Counted from the first letter of the stretch, positions 1-9,044 are shown. The stretch is DNA of 64,000 bases from an uncultured Pseudomonadota bacterium (GCA_913055625.1 CAJXJW010000005.1:1-64000); one strand, 5' to 3'. Numbers and translations: made by a program. The notes: generated by a model not told the origin, from the letters alone.

Positions 1-29
1 GCTTCGATCGGGGTGGGTTCGGCGGTCAT
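1..29 (-). CDS. 5' end of an unidentified gene (partial)
   Basis: The reverse strand reads ATG at 29-27 followed by an open frame to the window edge (MTAEPTPIEA). A Shine-Dalgarno-like GGAGGG lies a few bases upstream, and the AT-rich stretch further upstream looks like a promoter region. Nothing can be said about function from ten codons. Confidence 0.55.
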
Positions 30-59
30 GACAGGTCCCTCCGGAGGGGCTTGGAAGTG

Positions 60-126
60 CCTGTTATTATATACAGTCTATTGGGTTTTTTCTATTATAA
101 AACAGCTATTTATACACAATCTTGAA
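60..126 (-). promoter_or_regulatory. AT-rich candidate promoter region for the left-edge gene
   Basis: This stretch is far more AT-rich than the rest of the window. On the reverse strand it holds two perfect TATAAT hexamers, at 99-94 and 71-66. No -35 hexamer at a good distance is convincing (TTGTGT at 119-114 is 14 bases from the first TATAAT), so the exact promoter is open. It lies upstream of the gene that starts at 29. Confidence 0.4.
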
Positions 127-169
127 CAAGCCGAAGGGGGTTTAGATATATCCCTGAACAAGCCGGAGG
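123..169. repeat. 15-bp direct repeat, two copies 32 bp apart
   Basis: TGAACAAGCCGAAGG at 123-137 recurs at 155-169 with one mismatch (GAAGG/GGAGG). The copies sit in the non-coding gap between the left-edge gene and the small lipoprotein gene. Two copies are too few for a CRISPR. They could be tandem regulator sites or a short duplication. Confidence 0.5.
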
Positions 170-182
170 TACCGGTGCCCGG

Positions 183-596
183 TCACCGCAGCATCTCGTC
201 CAGCATCACTTCCGCGATCGTCGGGCAGCCACCCGTTTCCGTGCCGTACCAGATTTCCACGGTGACGTCGTACGCTTCATCCTGGCTTGGCGCAATGAAC
301 TCCCCGACCAGGCGATCTGCAACGACCTTTAATACGATATCCCGGTATGGCTGATTGCCGTCCGTGGGCGATTCGCGAAGCCACCATTTGAGCGCCGAGC
401 CCATGACGCCAGAGCCGTTCATTCGGAGTGGCGCGGTGATGCGAAACGCGTTTTTGCTGCCGTCGAGCGGTTCGACCGAAAGTTGCGCGTCGTACTCGGG
501 TCCGGAGTACGGCACCATGCAGGCGCTCACGTAGCCGGACAACAACACTGACGTCGCTGCGAGGCAAAGCAGCGCGAACATTCGAGTAATGCCCAT
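183..596 (-). CDS. Putative small lipoprotein of unknown function
   Basis: 137 residues starting at an ATG. The N-terminus has a short positive stretch, a hydrophobic core and then VSAC at about residues 23-26, which fits a lipobox with Cys26 as the lipidated residue. The rest is a small, probably beta-rich soluble domain with two Trp in a row near the middle and one further Cys near the end. I recognise no family. It lies just downstream of the SGNH hydrolase gene on the same strand (24 bases apart) and may be cotranscribed. An ordinary signal peptide is the alternative to a lipoprotein signal. Confidence 0.65.
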   Translation of the reverse strand: MGITRMFALLCLAATSVLLSGYVSACMVPYSGPEYDAQLSVEPLDGSKNAFRITAPLRMNGSGVMGSALKWWLRESPTDGNQPYRDIVLKVVADRLVGEFIAPSQDEAYDVTVEIWYGTETGGCPTIAEVMLDEMLR

Positions 597-620
597 AGCC
601 TGCTACGTGATCCCTGCGGC

Positions 621-1286
621 CTAGTCCAGGTAGGTTGCAAGAGCCTCCCGCCAGAGACGGTAGCCCTCCTCATCCAGGTGCAGGCCATCCTCGACAAACA
701 CGTCCCTGGGCAACCCGTCTTCACCAAGCAGCGGTGTTGCGAGGTCCGCATACGCCAGGCCGGGCTGACTCGCCGCGTAGTCACGCACAATCCGGTTGGC
801 TGCAACCATCACCGGCCATTTCTCCCAGCGGGCCATGCTCGGCTTGATCGAGATGAATACGAGTTCCGTGTCGGGGAGATCCTCCCTCAACATGGCGACG
901 AATGCCTTGTAGTCCTCGAAGACCTGCTCGGCCGACTTGCCGTTCGCAATGTCGTTGTCGCCCGCGTACAGGAAGACCTTGCGCGGCGAATACGGTTTCA
1001 CCACCTGATCGTAGAAATGGATGACGTCGGACAGTTCGGATCCTCCGAAGCCACGATTGATGATCGGTTTGCCGGGAAAGGCCTTCGCCGTCGACCACAG
1101 TCGTACGCTCGAGCTTCCAACGAACAGTATTGCGTCCTCTGGGAAGGCGTTCTTGCCGTCCCAGTCCACGAAGGCCTGGATTGCGTCGTCGAACCGTGCC
1201 GGATCGGGGTCCGGAACATCCGCGTTTGCCGCCGCGACCAGACCGTACGCCGCAAGAAGAAGAGTCGCCCGCAATGCTGTCTTCAT
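621..1286 (-). CDS. Secreted SGNH/GDSL-family hydrolase
   Basis: 221 residues with a signal peptide (about 1-22, cleavage near ANA-D). The SGNH blocks are visible: the Ser block GSSS at 57-60 with Ser59 as likely nucleophile, block II Gly in GFGGSE (79-84), block III GDND at 109-112, and block V D200-x-x-H203. The family hydrolyses esters of lipids or acetylated sugars; the substrate cannot be read here. The start ATG overlaps the stop of the upstream Nudix gene (ATGA), so the two are translationally coupled. The signal peptide puts it in the periplasm or outside. Confidence 0.88.
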   Translation of the reverse strand: MKTALRATLLLAAYGLVAAANADVPDPDPARFDDAIQAFVDWDGKNAFPEDAILFVGSSSVRLWSTAKAFPGKPIINRGFGGSELSDVIHFYDQVVKPYSPRKVFLYAGDNDIANGKSAEQVFEDYKAFVAMLREDLPDTELVFISIKPSMARWEKWPVMVAANRIVRDYAASQPGLAYADLATPLLGEDGLPRDVFVEDGLHLDEEGYRLWREALATYLD

Positions 1287-1870
1287 TTGATGCTGTCCTT
1301 GGTTTTCGGCTGGGGATACTCAGCGTCATAGATCGGAAAGACGCGCGACAAGGCAGTCAATGCCAAGGGATGCTTCACCTCCCCGGCAGCAACCAAACTC
1401 CTGATCTGATCGATAGTCATGCGATGCACACGGATGGCCTCTCCCGGGTCCTGCTGGGGCGCCTGCACGAACTCCACGTTCTCGGCCAGCCAGTGATGAC
1501 ATTCGTTGTTGAGAAACGCCGGATTCGCCTGCACCGACCCGAGATACCGCCAATTGCCGCCGCCGAAGCCGGTTTCCTCGAGCAGCTCGCGCCGGGCGGC
1601 CTCCAGCGAGTCCTCGCCCGGATCGACGATGCCAGCGGCAGGCTCGATCGTCACCTCGCTCACGCCGAACCGGAACTGCTCCACCATCAGGATCTCGCCG
1701 TCGGTGGTGACCGCGACGACATTCACCCAGTCGGGAGCCTCGAGGACCAGGCGCTGGAATTCCGCCGAGCTGGTCGGGTGTCTGAGTGTGTCGAAGCGAA
1801 CCTGGAAGAGCGGCAGCTCCGGCCCGGCTTCGCTACGTACTTTCGTCCAGTGCAAAGCGTCGTCGGTCAT
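1283..1870 (-). CDS. Nudix hydrolase (ADP-ribose pyrophosphatase-like)
   Basis: 195 residues. A complete Nudix box, G-x5-E-x7-RELxEExGF, runs from about residue 80 to 102 and supplies the metal-binding glutamates. The N-terminal part (VNVVAVTTDGEI, VEQFRFG) resembles the NudF/ADP-ribose pyrophosphatase branch, which splits nucleoside diphosphate derivatives in the cytoplasm. I chose the ATG at 1870; a TTG two codons upstream is also possible. The stop overlaps the start of the SGNH hydrolase by four bases. The exact substrate is not determined. Confidence 0.87.
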   Translation of the reverse strand: MTDDALHWTKVRSEAGPELPLFQVRFDTLRHPTSSAEFQRLVLEAPDWVNVVAVTTDGEILMVEQFRFGVSEVTIEPAAGIVDPGEDSLEAARRELLEETGFGGGNWRYLGSVQANPAFLNNECHHWLAENVEFVQAPQQDPGEAIRVHRMTIDQIRSLVAAGEVKHPLALTALSRVFPIYDAEYPQPKTKDSIK

Positions 1871-2024
1871 CGTCAATCATCCCCATTCTCGGCGCAGCGC
1901 CGGCAGTCATTAGGCAACAGTCCCGATTCGATCTCAATCCTCGCCATCTCGCTGATGCCGGAAGGTGAGACAAGCGTGGCCGTCGCAGGATACGATTGCC
2001 TCGCAAAACAGGCAGGACCGACCC

Positions 2025-2801
2025 ATGTTCCGATTCTTTCGCCAGATCCGCCTGGACCTGGTCCAGGAAAACCGGCTGAAGAAGTACACGGCCTACGCAA
2101 TCGGCGAGATACTGCTGGTGGTCATCGGCATACTGATCGCACTGCAGATCAACAACGCCAATGAAGAGCGGCAGGAGCGACAGCGCGAAGCGAACTACCT
2201 GCGCAACCTGAAGGTCGACCTGGAAATCAATATCCAGGAAATCGAGAAAAAGCTGGCCGTGCGCAGCAGCCGCATCGAGTCGGCCAAGCGGATCATCGAG
2301 TATTTTGACGGCGCGCCGCTCGACGACCTCGAGGATTTCAACTACCACAACCTCAACGTGCACATCTGGCAGAAGTTCTACCAGAACAACAACACGTTCC
2401 AGGAACTCATCAATTCCGGCAACCTCGGGATCATCTCGAATCACGAGATCAAGAATTTGCTGATGGATCTCGAGCTGCTCTACCTGAAAATGAAAGCCGA
2501 CGAAGAGCACATGCGCTTCGATTTCGAGGGCTACGTCTACGCGCCGTTCTTCGATACGGTCGACATCGCTCCGATGACCGAGAACTATGTCTACAGGATC
2601 ACGGGCGGCACCGCGGGGACCCGAACCGCCATCTCGCGCGAAGCCGTCGAAACCCTGCTGGCAGACGTGCGCTACAAGAACGGGTTTACGCTTGCGATCT
2701 ACATGAACACGCAGATCAACGCGGCGCTCGAAGACATTCGGCAGCGGACCTCGAACCTCGTCAGCCTGATCGACCAGCAGCTGGCCGCGCAGTCCCGGTA
2801 G
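2025..2801 (+). CDS. DUF6090-family membrane-anchored protein
   Basis: 258 residues beginning MFRFFRQIR, with GGCAGGA eight bases before the ATG. An in-frame upstream extension has no family resemblance and was dropped. After a short basic stretch comes KYTAYAIGEILLVVIGILIA followed by LQINN, one membrane segment whose sequence is the signature of DUF6090. The rest (about 45-258) is a helical, charged domain facing one side of the membrane. The family has no known function. It stands alone between the Nudix gene (divergent) and the TesB gene (convergent, 11 bases apart). Confidence 0.8.
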   Translation: MFRFFRQIRLDLVQENRLKKYTAYAIGEILLVVIGILIALQINNANEERQERQREANYLRNLKVDLEINIQEIEKKLAVRSSRIESAKRIIEYFDGAPLDDLEDFNYHNLNVHIWQKFYQNNNTFQELINSGNLGIISNHEIKNLLMDLELLYLKMKADEEHMRFDFEGYVYAPFFDTVDIAPMTENYVYRITGGTAGTRTAISREAVETLLADVRYKNGFTLAIYMNTQINAALEDIRQRTSNLVSLIDQQLAAQSR

Positions 2802-2812
2802 GCGCCCGCCCC

Positions 2813-3712
2813 TCAGCGCTGCTTCTTCGGGTCCGAGCGTTTCCTGGCATCCGCCGGGTCGACGACGCGCACCAGCCCTTCCTGGCAGGTGCTGGCGACG
2901 AGCGTGCCGTCGCGCGTGAAGAACTGCCCGCGCGAATAGCCACGCGCGCCTGACGCGTTCGGGCTGTCGATCGCGTACAACAGCCACTCGTCGATACGAA
3001 ACGTCCGGTGGAACCACAGCGCGTGGTCGAGGCTCGCCATGATCACGTTGTCGGCGGCATAGGACAGTTCGTGCGGCAGTGTGCTGGCGCCGAGCAGTTC
3101 GTAGTCCGACACGTAAGCCAGCAGGTTCTGGTGCAGCGGCCCGTCGTCCGGCACGGCATCCACGGCCCGTATCCACACGTGGGTCACCGGCGGAAGGCGC
3201 AACCGGTCCACCAGGTTGACGGGACGGACCGGGCGGAACTCGAACGGCCGCTTCTCGGTGAGGAATCGCCGGAGTTTCATCGGCACGCCTTCCGGCAGTT
3301 CGTCCGCGAATTCATGCAGCGCGCGCAGGTCTTCGGGCGCCGGCACGTCCGGCATCTCGGCCTGGTGCGAGAGCCCGTCCTCCGGCTCCTGGAATGACGC
3401 GGCCATGTTCAGGATCGGCCGGCCGTGCTGGATGGCGACGACGCGGCGGTTCGAGAAGCTGCCGCCGTCGCGGGCGCGATCGACTTCGTAGACGATCCGC
3501 GAATTGATGTCGCCTCGGCGCAGGAAGTACGCGTGCAGCGAGTGCGCGACGCGGCCCTCGACGGTGAACTGCGCCGCCGAGAGTGCCTGCCCCAGCACCT
3601 GGCCGCCGAATACCTGCGGGCTGCCGATGTCGCGGCTGTCGCCACGGAAGATGTTGTCCTCGATGCGCTCGAGGGAGAGCAGTTCAATCAGGTCGGCCAG
3701 GACCGGGTGCAC
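2813..3712 (-). CDS. tesB: Acyl-CoA thioesterase II (TesB family)
   Basis: 299 residues, a normal TesB length. The double hot-dog fold is recognisable: GGQVLGQAL in the first half, HSLHAYFLRRGD, and in the second half MASLDHALWFH and GRGQFFTRDGTLVAS-like motifs. It hydrolyses acyl-CoA to free acid and CoA in the cytoplasm. I chose the GTG at 3712, which lies just after the stop of the SDR gene. The longer frame back to 3883 would overlap that gene by about 160 bases and adds low-complexity sequence. Last gene of a ligase-SDR-thioesterase operon. Confidence 0.88.
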   Translation of the reverse strand: MHPVLADLIELLSLERIEDNIFRGDSRDIGSPQVFGGQVLGQALSAAQFTVEGRVAHSLHAYFLRRGDINSRIVYEVDRARDGGSFSNRRVVAIQHGRPILNMAASFQEPEDGLSHQAEMPDVPAPEDLRALHEFADELPEGVPMKLRRFLTEKRPFEFRPVRPVNLVDRLRLPPVTHVWIRAVDAVPDDGPLHQNLLAYVSDYELLGASTLPHELSYAADNVIMASLDHALWFHRTFRIDEWLLYAIDSPNASGARGYSRGQFFTRDGTLVASTCQEGLVRVVDPADARKRSDPKKQR

Positions 3713-3725
3713 GCAGGCGGCCCCG

Positions 3726-4475
3726 TCAGTCGCCGAGCCAGCCGCCGTCGACGGCGATGCCGGTACCGCTGACGAACACCGCGTCGTCGCTCGCGAGGAA
3801 CAGCACGACCTTCGCCACGTCGACCGGCTCGCCGAGGCGGCGCGCGGCGGAATTGGAGATGCAGTGATCGCGCAGGCCTTCATTCTTGCCGAACAGGACC
3901 CGGCTCACCGGCGTCATGACGCCGCCCGGCTGCACGTAGTTCGCGGTGATGCCGAACTCGCCGGTGTCGGCGGCCAGCGCGCGAACGACGTCCGACAGGT
4001 TCTTCTCCGCGCGCCGGCTCGCATCGCCGGCTTCCGGCGCGAACAGGCTTCGCTGAAGGCCCAGCACGATGATGCGGCCCGCCGGGCTCCTCCGAAGGTG
4101 CGGCAACGCCGCGCGGCAGGCGGCCAGCGTCAGTTCGGCGCGTGCCGCCAGCAGCGACTCCAGTGCCGGTCCCGTTCCGTCGATGGGATCGAGCATCGGC
4201 ACCGGGTAATCGCACACGAGTATGTCGATGCCACCGAGCCTCTCCACCGCATTCTCGATCATCTCCGCCTGTCGCCCCGGCGTGCGCAGGTCGGCAAACA
4301 GGCCATCGATACCTTTTACCGACTGGTAATGTTGCTCGACGCCGCTGACGTTCACGTCGACGGCGACGACGCTCGCGCCGTGCTTGGCGAGCGTGCGCGC
4401 AATGGCTTCGCCGATGCCGTCGGCGGCATTCGTCACGACCGCGTTCAGGCCGTAGAGTCGGAGGGCCTCGCCCAT
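3726..4475 (-). CDS. SDR-fold protein with degenerate active site
   Basis: 249 residues, with AGGAG before the ATG. The overall SDR pattern is clear: a nucleotide-binding region TNAADGIG (normally TGxxxGIG), VDVN after beta-2, late motifs ITANYVQPGGVMTP and a C-terminal GTGIAVDGGW. The core catalytic parts are missing. NNAG is replaced by CDYPVP, the Ser strand reads VLGLQRS, and where Y-x3-K should stand there is ASRRAEK, with Lys but no Tyr. It may be a non-catalytic or altered SDR. It sits between an acyl-CoA ligase and TesB, so acyl-CoA metabolism is the likely setting. Confidence 0.82.
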   Translation of the reverse strand: MGEALRLYGLNAVVTNAADGIGEAIARTLAKHGASVVAVDVNVSGVEQHYQSVKGIDGLFADLRTPGRQAEMIENAVERLGGIDILVCDYPVPMLDPIDGTGPALESLLAARAELTLAACRAALPHLRRSPAGRIIVLGLQRSLFAPEAGDASRRAEKNLSDVVRALAADTGEFGITANYVQPGGVMTPVSRVLFGKNEGLRDHCISNSAARRLGEPVDVAKVVLFLASDDAVFVSGTGIAVDGGWLGD

Positions 4476-4513
4476 CGGAGCTCCTGCGTGGGATTTCGGG
4501 GTGAAGGAGAGTG

Positions 4514-6145
4514 TCAGGCGGGCAGCTTAAAGTCCGCGAACTGCTTCCGCAATTCCAGTTTCTTCACCTTGCCGGTCGCCGTGTGCGGCAGCTCGTCGAC
4601 GAACACGACGTCATTGGGCAGCCACCAGTCCGCGACACGCCCGTCATAGTATTTCAGCAGCTCCGCCTTGTCGGCCGACTTGCCCTCGCCCAGCACGACG
4701 ACGAGCAGCGGGCGCTCCGTCCATTTCGGGTGCGGCACGCCGATCACGGCAGCTTCCGCGACCGCCGGGTGCCCCATGATCACGTTCTCGAGCTCGATCG
4801 AGCTGATCCACTCGCCGCCGGACTTGATCACGTCCTTCGTGCGATCCGTGATGGCGACATAGCCCTCCGGGTCGATCGTCGCGACATCGCCGGTCGTGAA
4901 CCAGCCGTCGTCGGTGTGCGTGCCGGCGGTCCCGTCCAGGCGGAAGTAATCACTGCAGACCCACGGTCCGCGCACCTGCAGAGCACCGAACGCTTCGCCA
5001 TCCCACGGCAGCTCCGTGCCCTCGTCGTCGACGATGCGCAGTTCGCAGCCGTACACGCCGCGGCCGGCCTTCGTTGCCAGGTCGAGCTGGGCGTCGTCGT
5101 CGAGATGCTCGAGCCCGGCCTTCAACGTGTTGACCGCGCCGATCGGGCTCATCTCTGTCATGCCCCACCCCTGCCGCACCTCGACACCGTGCTTGTCGCG
5201 GAAGGCCTCGATCATGCTGCGCGGCACGGCGGCGCCGCCGATGATGGTGCGCTTGAGGGTCTCGATGCGCTTTCCGGTCTTTTCCGTGTGCTGCAACAGT
5301 GCGAGCCAGACGGTGGGCACGCCGAGCGCGATCGTTACGGCCTCGTCGTTGAAGAGCGAGCACAGGACCTCACCGTCGGCCATCTTGGGCCCCGGCAACA
5401 CGAGCTTGGCGCCGGTGATGCCGGCCGAGTACGGGATGCCCCAGGCATTCACGTGGAACAGCGGCACGACCGGCAGTACGACGTCCTGGCTCGACAGCCC
5501 GAGGACGTCCGGCGCGACGCCGGCGTAGGCATGCAGGATCGTGGAACGATGGTCGTACAGCACGCCCTTCGGGTCGCCGGTCGTCCCGGACGTGTAACAC
5601 AGCGCCGACGCCGAGCGTTCATCGAGGTCCGGCCATTCGTAGGTGTCCGGCTCGTCCCCGATCAGGCTCTCGTAGCTCCGGACGTTCGGCAGCGAGGTCT
5701 CCGGCAGGTGCGCGTCGTCGGTCAACACGACAATGCCCTCCAGCGTTTCGAGCGCCGGGTGCAGCTTCTCGACCAGCGGCAGGAAAAGCGGGTCCGTGAA
5801 CAGCCACCGGTCCTGTGCATGGTTGATGATGAAGACGAGCTGGTCCGCAAACAGCCGCGGGTTGATCGTGTGGCAGACGTAGCCGGCGCCGCTGACGCTG
5901 TAGTAGAGCTCGAGGTGCCGGTGGTCGTTCCACGCCAGCGTGGCGACGCGATCGCCGCGCTCGAGACCCAGCCGATCCAGCGCGTTGGCGAGCTTGCGCG
6001 AGCGACTGACGACATTGCGCCAGTTCGTCCGGTGCCGGGGGTCGTCGACCGTGACCGACACTATCTCGCGACTGCCGTGGAATCGGGCGGCGTGCTCCGC
6101 GATCGACGAGATCAGGAGCGGCCGGTCCATCATCAAGCCCTTCAT
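4514..6145 (-). CDS. Fatty acyl-CoA synthetase (AMP-forming ligase)
   Basis: 543 residues. Adenylate-forming motifs appear in order: YTSGTTGDPKGV (A3), GWGMTEMSP (A5), GWFTTGDVATIDPEGY (A7), the hinge DRTKDVIKSGGEWIS (A8), and TATGKVKKLELR with the catalytic Lys (A10). It activates a fatty or related carboxylic acid to the acyl-CoA via the acyl-AMP. The spacing fits the medium/long-chain ligases of the AlkK/FadD13 type. The ATG at 6145 has a G-rich ribosome site; a GTG five codons upstream is an alternative. First gene of the operon with the SDR and TesB, divergent from the TonB-dependent receptor. Confidence 0.9.
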   Translation of the reverse strand: MKGLMMDRPLLISSIAEHAARFHGSREIVSVTVDDPRHRTNWRNVVSRSRKLANALDRLGLERGDRVATLAWNDHRHLELYYSVSGAGYVCHTINPRLFADQLVFIINHAQDRWLFTDPLFLPLVEKLHPALETLEGIVVLTDDAHLPETSLPNVRSYESLIGDEPDTYEWPDLDERSASALCYTSGTTGDPKGVLYDHRSTILHAYAGVAPDVLGLSSQDVVLPVVPLFHVNAWGIPYSAGITGAKLVLPGPKMADGEVLCSLFNDEAVTIALGVPTVWLALLQHTEKTGKRIETLKRTIIGGAAVPRSMIEAFRDKHGVEVRQGWGMTEMSPIGAVNTLKAGLEHLDDDAQLDLATKAGRGVYGCELRIVDDEGTELPWDGEAFGALQVRGPWVCSDYFRLDGTAGTHTDDGWFTTGDVATIDPEGYVAITDRTKDVIKSGGEWISSIELENVIMGHPAVAEAAVIGVPHPKWTERPLLVVVLGEGKSADKAELLKYYDGRVADWWLPNDVVFVDELPHTATGKVKKLELRKQFADFKLPA

Positions 6146-6372
6146 CTGCACCCCCCGCACGTGCTTGGTCTTGTTGCCCCGATCGGTAATTTAACAGAAG
6201 CGTCACGGAAAGACTTTTGGGACCGCATTGCGAAAATTCCGTGCTATGCTCTGGCGACTACGGAGTCTCAGCTTGTTGGCCAAAGCGCCTGTTTATTCAG
6301 GTAAATTTACGGTCGACCCGGCGACCGGCTCCGCGTTTTCTGAATCTGTCTCAATCCCGAAAAGGGGGGGGT

Positions 6373-8946
6373 ATGAAACCGACGAGGAATGGATCGCTGC
6401 GCGCCCTCAAATGGGCCGTGGCAACGGTGGCGGGCCTGGCACTTTCGGTGCCGGTACTGGCGCAGGACGTCTTCGAGGAAATCGTCGTACGCGCACAAAA
6501 GCGCGAACAGAACATCATGGACGTACCGATCGCGGTCACGGCCGTGACCGGCGCCGAGATCGAGGCGTCGGGTATCAAGGACATGTTCGACCTGCAGCAG
6601 AACGTGCCCGGTCTCATCGTCGGTCAAAGCCAGACGACAACCACTTCAAACTTTTCCATACGCGGCGTCGGCAGTACGTCGAACAACTTCGGTGTCGAGT
6701 CCTCGGTGGGCCTGTACGTTGACGGCGTGTACCGTTCGCGGCAAAGCTCGATCATCAACGAACTCGTCGACGTCGAGGCCGTCGAGGTCCTGCGCGGACC
6801 GCAGGGCACGCTGTTCGGCAAGAACACGCCGGCCGGCGCGATCCAGATCCGCACGGTGGCGCCGAGTTCAGACAGCACCAACGGCATGCTGGAAGTCACC
6901 GGCGGCGACTATGGCCTGGTGAAGGTCAGCGCCGCGGCAAACGTTGCGCTGACGGACGCACTGGCGATGCGTGGCACGATCTTCACGTCGCAGCGCGACG
7001 GCTATGTCAGCGACGACAATTTCGGCAGTGACCTGCTCAACGATCGCGACCGTTTCGGCTTCCGCCTGCAGCTCGGCTACAACCCGGACAGCGACTTCAA
7101 CTTCCGACTCATTGCCGACTATGCCGAGGTCGACGAGGTTTGCTGCGCCGCCGTCGCGCGGGTGGACGGCCTGTACTCCCGCGCCAGCCTGGCCGGCGTG
7201 CCGCAGCCCGGTACCGATTCGGCCCTGGTTGCGCTGGGCGGCACGGTCTTCACCGACTACCCCTACCCGCAGCCGTTCCTGGACGCACTGGCGCCGCTGC
7301 CGGGCACCGTCATCACCGGCGTCGGCTTCGAGGACTTCCGCGTGCGCTACAACCGCCTGCCGGAGTCGCGCAACGAGGATCGCGGCCTGTCCGCGGAGTT
7401 CAACTGGACGTTCGGCAACGGCGTGACGCTGACGTCGATCACGGCCTACCGCGCATTCGACACCTACGACGCCATTGATGCCGACTTCACCGACGTCGAC
7501 ATCATCGAGCGCATCAACGACGCCGAGCAGCAGTCGATCTCGCAGGAACTCCGCCTCGCCGGGGAGTTCGGCAGCGGCAGCAACTGGGTCGGCGGCGTGT
7601 ACTACTTCGGCCAGACGATCAACAGCAACACCGTCACGAACGGTGGCGCGCTGCTGGAACCGTACGTGCTGGCAACGAACCCGGACCTTGTCGACCTGAT
7701 CGACGGCGTCAACCAGGTGTCCGCGGTGCTGAACGGCATGGGCATTCCATTCCCGCCGGCCGCCGCGGCCTTCCCGCTCGGCTCGACGGCACAGGACGAC
7801 ATCGAACAGGACCAGGATGGCTGGGCCGTGTTCGGGCAGGTGGATTTCGCACTGACGGACAAAGTCACGCTGACACTGGGCGGGCGCTACACCGAGGAGA
7901 CCAAAAAGATCGACGCCAGGTACACGCAGACGGCCCAGGGCCCGCCGCCGGACCTGGTGGCGATCCAGACGAACCTGGTACTGGCGGGCATGGGCCAGCC
8001 GTTCGACCCGACACCGTTGCTGGCCGTGGCGGAACCGAACGCGGCGTGGGGCTCGTACCTGTTCCAGCCGCTGGCACCGCGGCCGGATCTCATCGACAAG
8101 CTGGAGGACGACCAGTTCAGCGGTACGGCGAAGCTGTCGTTCTTCCCGGCGGACTGGGGCATGTTCTACGCCTCGTACTCGACCGGCTACAAGTCCGGCG
8201 GCACGAACACGGAACGCATCAGCCCGCAGTTCGACTCCATCTTCGGGCCGGAAACGTCCGAGTCCATCGAGGTCGGGTTCAAGGGCTATTTCGGCCCGGT
8301 TCGACTGAGCGTCTCGATCTTCGACACGAACTACGAGGACTTCCAGGCACAGTCGTTCACCGGCACCGGCTTCAACCTGCAGAACGCGGGCGAGCTGGAA
8401 ACGCAAGGCGTCGAGATCGAGGCGCTGTGGCGCCCGTGGGACACGGTCGAGGTACAGGCCTTCTACGCGCGCAACGAGGGTGACTACAAGAAGTTCGAGG
8501 GCGGCACGTGCTGGGATACGCAGGTATTCCATTCCGGCCAGCCCGACCCGGGCGGCAACGGCGACGTGGATGCCGAGGTCTGCAACCGGACCGGCTTCCC
8601 GATTGCGTACAACCCGGAGGACCGCGCGTTCGTGGCGATCACAAAGGACTTCCCGGTCGGCAACAACGAACTGTTCATCCGCGGCGAGTACACCTACGCA
8701 TCCGAGCAGTTCACGGACGGCGACCTGGACCCGTTCACGAACCAGGACGACATCGGGCTCGTCAACCTGCGTGTCGGTTACTTCCACACGGACTGGAACA
8801 CGAGCATCACGCTCTGGGGCCGGAACATCACGGACGAACGCTGGTACGCGGGCTCGTTCGATGCGCCGATCCAGCTCGGGCGCATGAACTCCTACCCGGC
8901 CGAACCGGCCACCTACGGTCTGACGCTCAGCAAGAACTTCGACTGA
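6373..8946 (+). CDS. TonB-dependent outer-membrane receptor
   Basis: 857 residues. A signal peptide (1-30, VLA-QD) is followed directly by a TonB box, EEIVVRAQKR. The plug domain spans about 45-155 (DVPIAVTAV, VEVLRGPQGTLFGKNTPAG) and the rest is a 22-strand barrel with alternating aromatic strands, ending in NFD. It takes up a scarce ligand across the outer membrane using TonB energy. The ligand is unknown, and no siderophore genes are nearby. The ATG is preceded by a run of eight G. The transcript ends at the hairpin at 8968-8997. The divergent acyl-CoA ligase operon hints at a lipid-like or aromatic substrate, which is inference only. Confidence 0.93.
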   Translation: MKPTRNGSLRALKWAVATVAGLALSVPVLAQDVFEEIVVRAQKREQNIMDVPIAVTAVTGAEIEASGIKDMFDLQQNVPGLIVGQSQTTTTSNFSIRGVGSTSNNFGVESSVGLYVDGVYRSRQSSIINELVDVEAVEVLRGPQGTLFGKNTPAGAIQIRTVAPSSDSTNGMLEVTGGDYGLVKVSAAANVALTDALAMRGTIFTSQRDGYVSDDNFGSDLLNDRDRFGFRLQLGYNPDSDFNFRLIADYAEVDEVCCAAVARVDGLYSRASLAGVPQPGTDSALVALGGTVFTDYPYPQPFLDALAPLPGTVITGVGFEDFRVRYNRLPESRNEDRGLSAEFNWTFGNGVTLTSITAYRAFDTYDAIDADFTDVDIIERINDAEQQSISQELRLAGEFGSGSNWVGGVYYFGQTINSNTVTNGGALLEPYVLATNPDLVDLIDGVNQVSAVLNGMGIPFPPAAAAFPLGSTAQDDIEQDQDGWAVFGQVDFALTDKVTLTLGGRYTEETKKIDARYTQTAQGPPPDLVAIQTNLVLAGMGQPFDPTPLLAVAEPNAAWGSYLFQPLAPRPDLIDKLEDDQFSGTAKLSFFPADWGMFYASYSTGYKSGGTNTERISPQFDSIFGPETSESIEVGFKGYFGPVRLSVSIFDTNYEDFQAQSFTGTGFNLQNAGELETQGVEIEALWRPWDTVEVQAFYARNEGDYKKFEGGTCWDTQVFHSGQPDPGGNGDVDAEVCNRTGFPIAYNPEDRAFVAITKDFPVGNNELFIRGEYTYASEQFTDGDLDPFTNQDDIGLVNLRVGYFHTDWNTSITLWGRNITDERWYAGSFDAPIQLGRMNSYPAEPATYGLTLSKNFD

Positions 8947-8967
8947 GCGGCCGGCAGGTCCCTATGA

Positions 8968-8997
8968 AGGCGGCGGAGCAATCCGCCGCCTTTTTTT
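8968..8997 (+). terminator. Rho-independent terminator after the receptor gene
   Basis: AGGCGGCGGA (8968-8977), loop GCAA, then TCCGCCGCCT (8982-8991), a perfect 10-bp GC-rich stem followed by a T tract to 8997. It begins 22 bases after the receptor stop codon and precedes the cysteine synthase gene. Confidence 0.93.
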
Positions 8998-9044
8998 GGC
9001 CTATACTGCCTGCGACCGTAATCGTGCCGCCCCCCGGAGTGCGC

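Noticed and set aside
123..169. Possible CRISPR array
   Set aside because: Only two copies of a short repeat, no further spacing pattern and no cas genes.
2813..3883. Longer TesB reading with about 57 extra N-terminal residues
   Set aside because: The extension lies inside the SDR gene, is Arg/Ser/Ala-rich, and is absent from the thioesterase family. The GTG at 3712 gives the normal length.
6228..6250. Promoter TTGCGA...TATGCT before the receptor gene
   Set aside because: The hexamers are only 11 bases apart, too close for a sigma-70 promoter.
6868..8787. Long reverse open frame inside the TonB-dependent receptor
   Set aside because: The receptor reading is complete with signal peptide, TonB box, plug and barrel. 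The antisense product is low-complexity and Arg/Val-rich.
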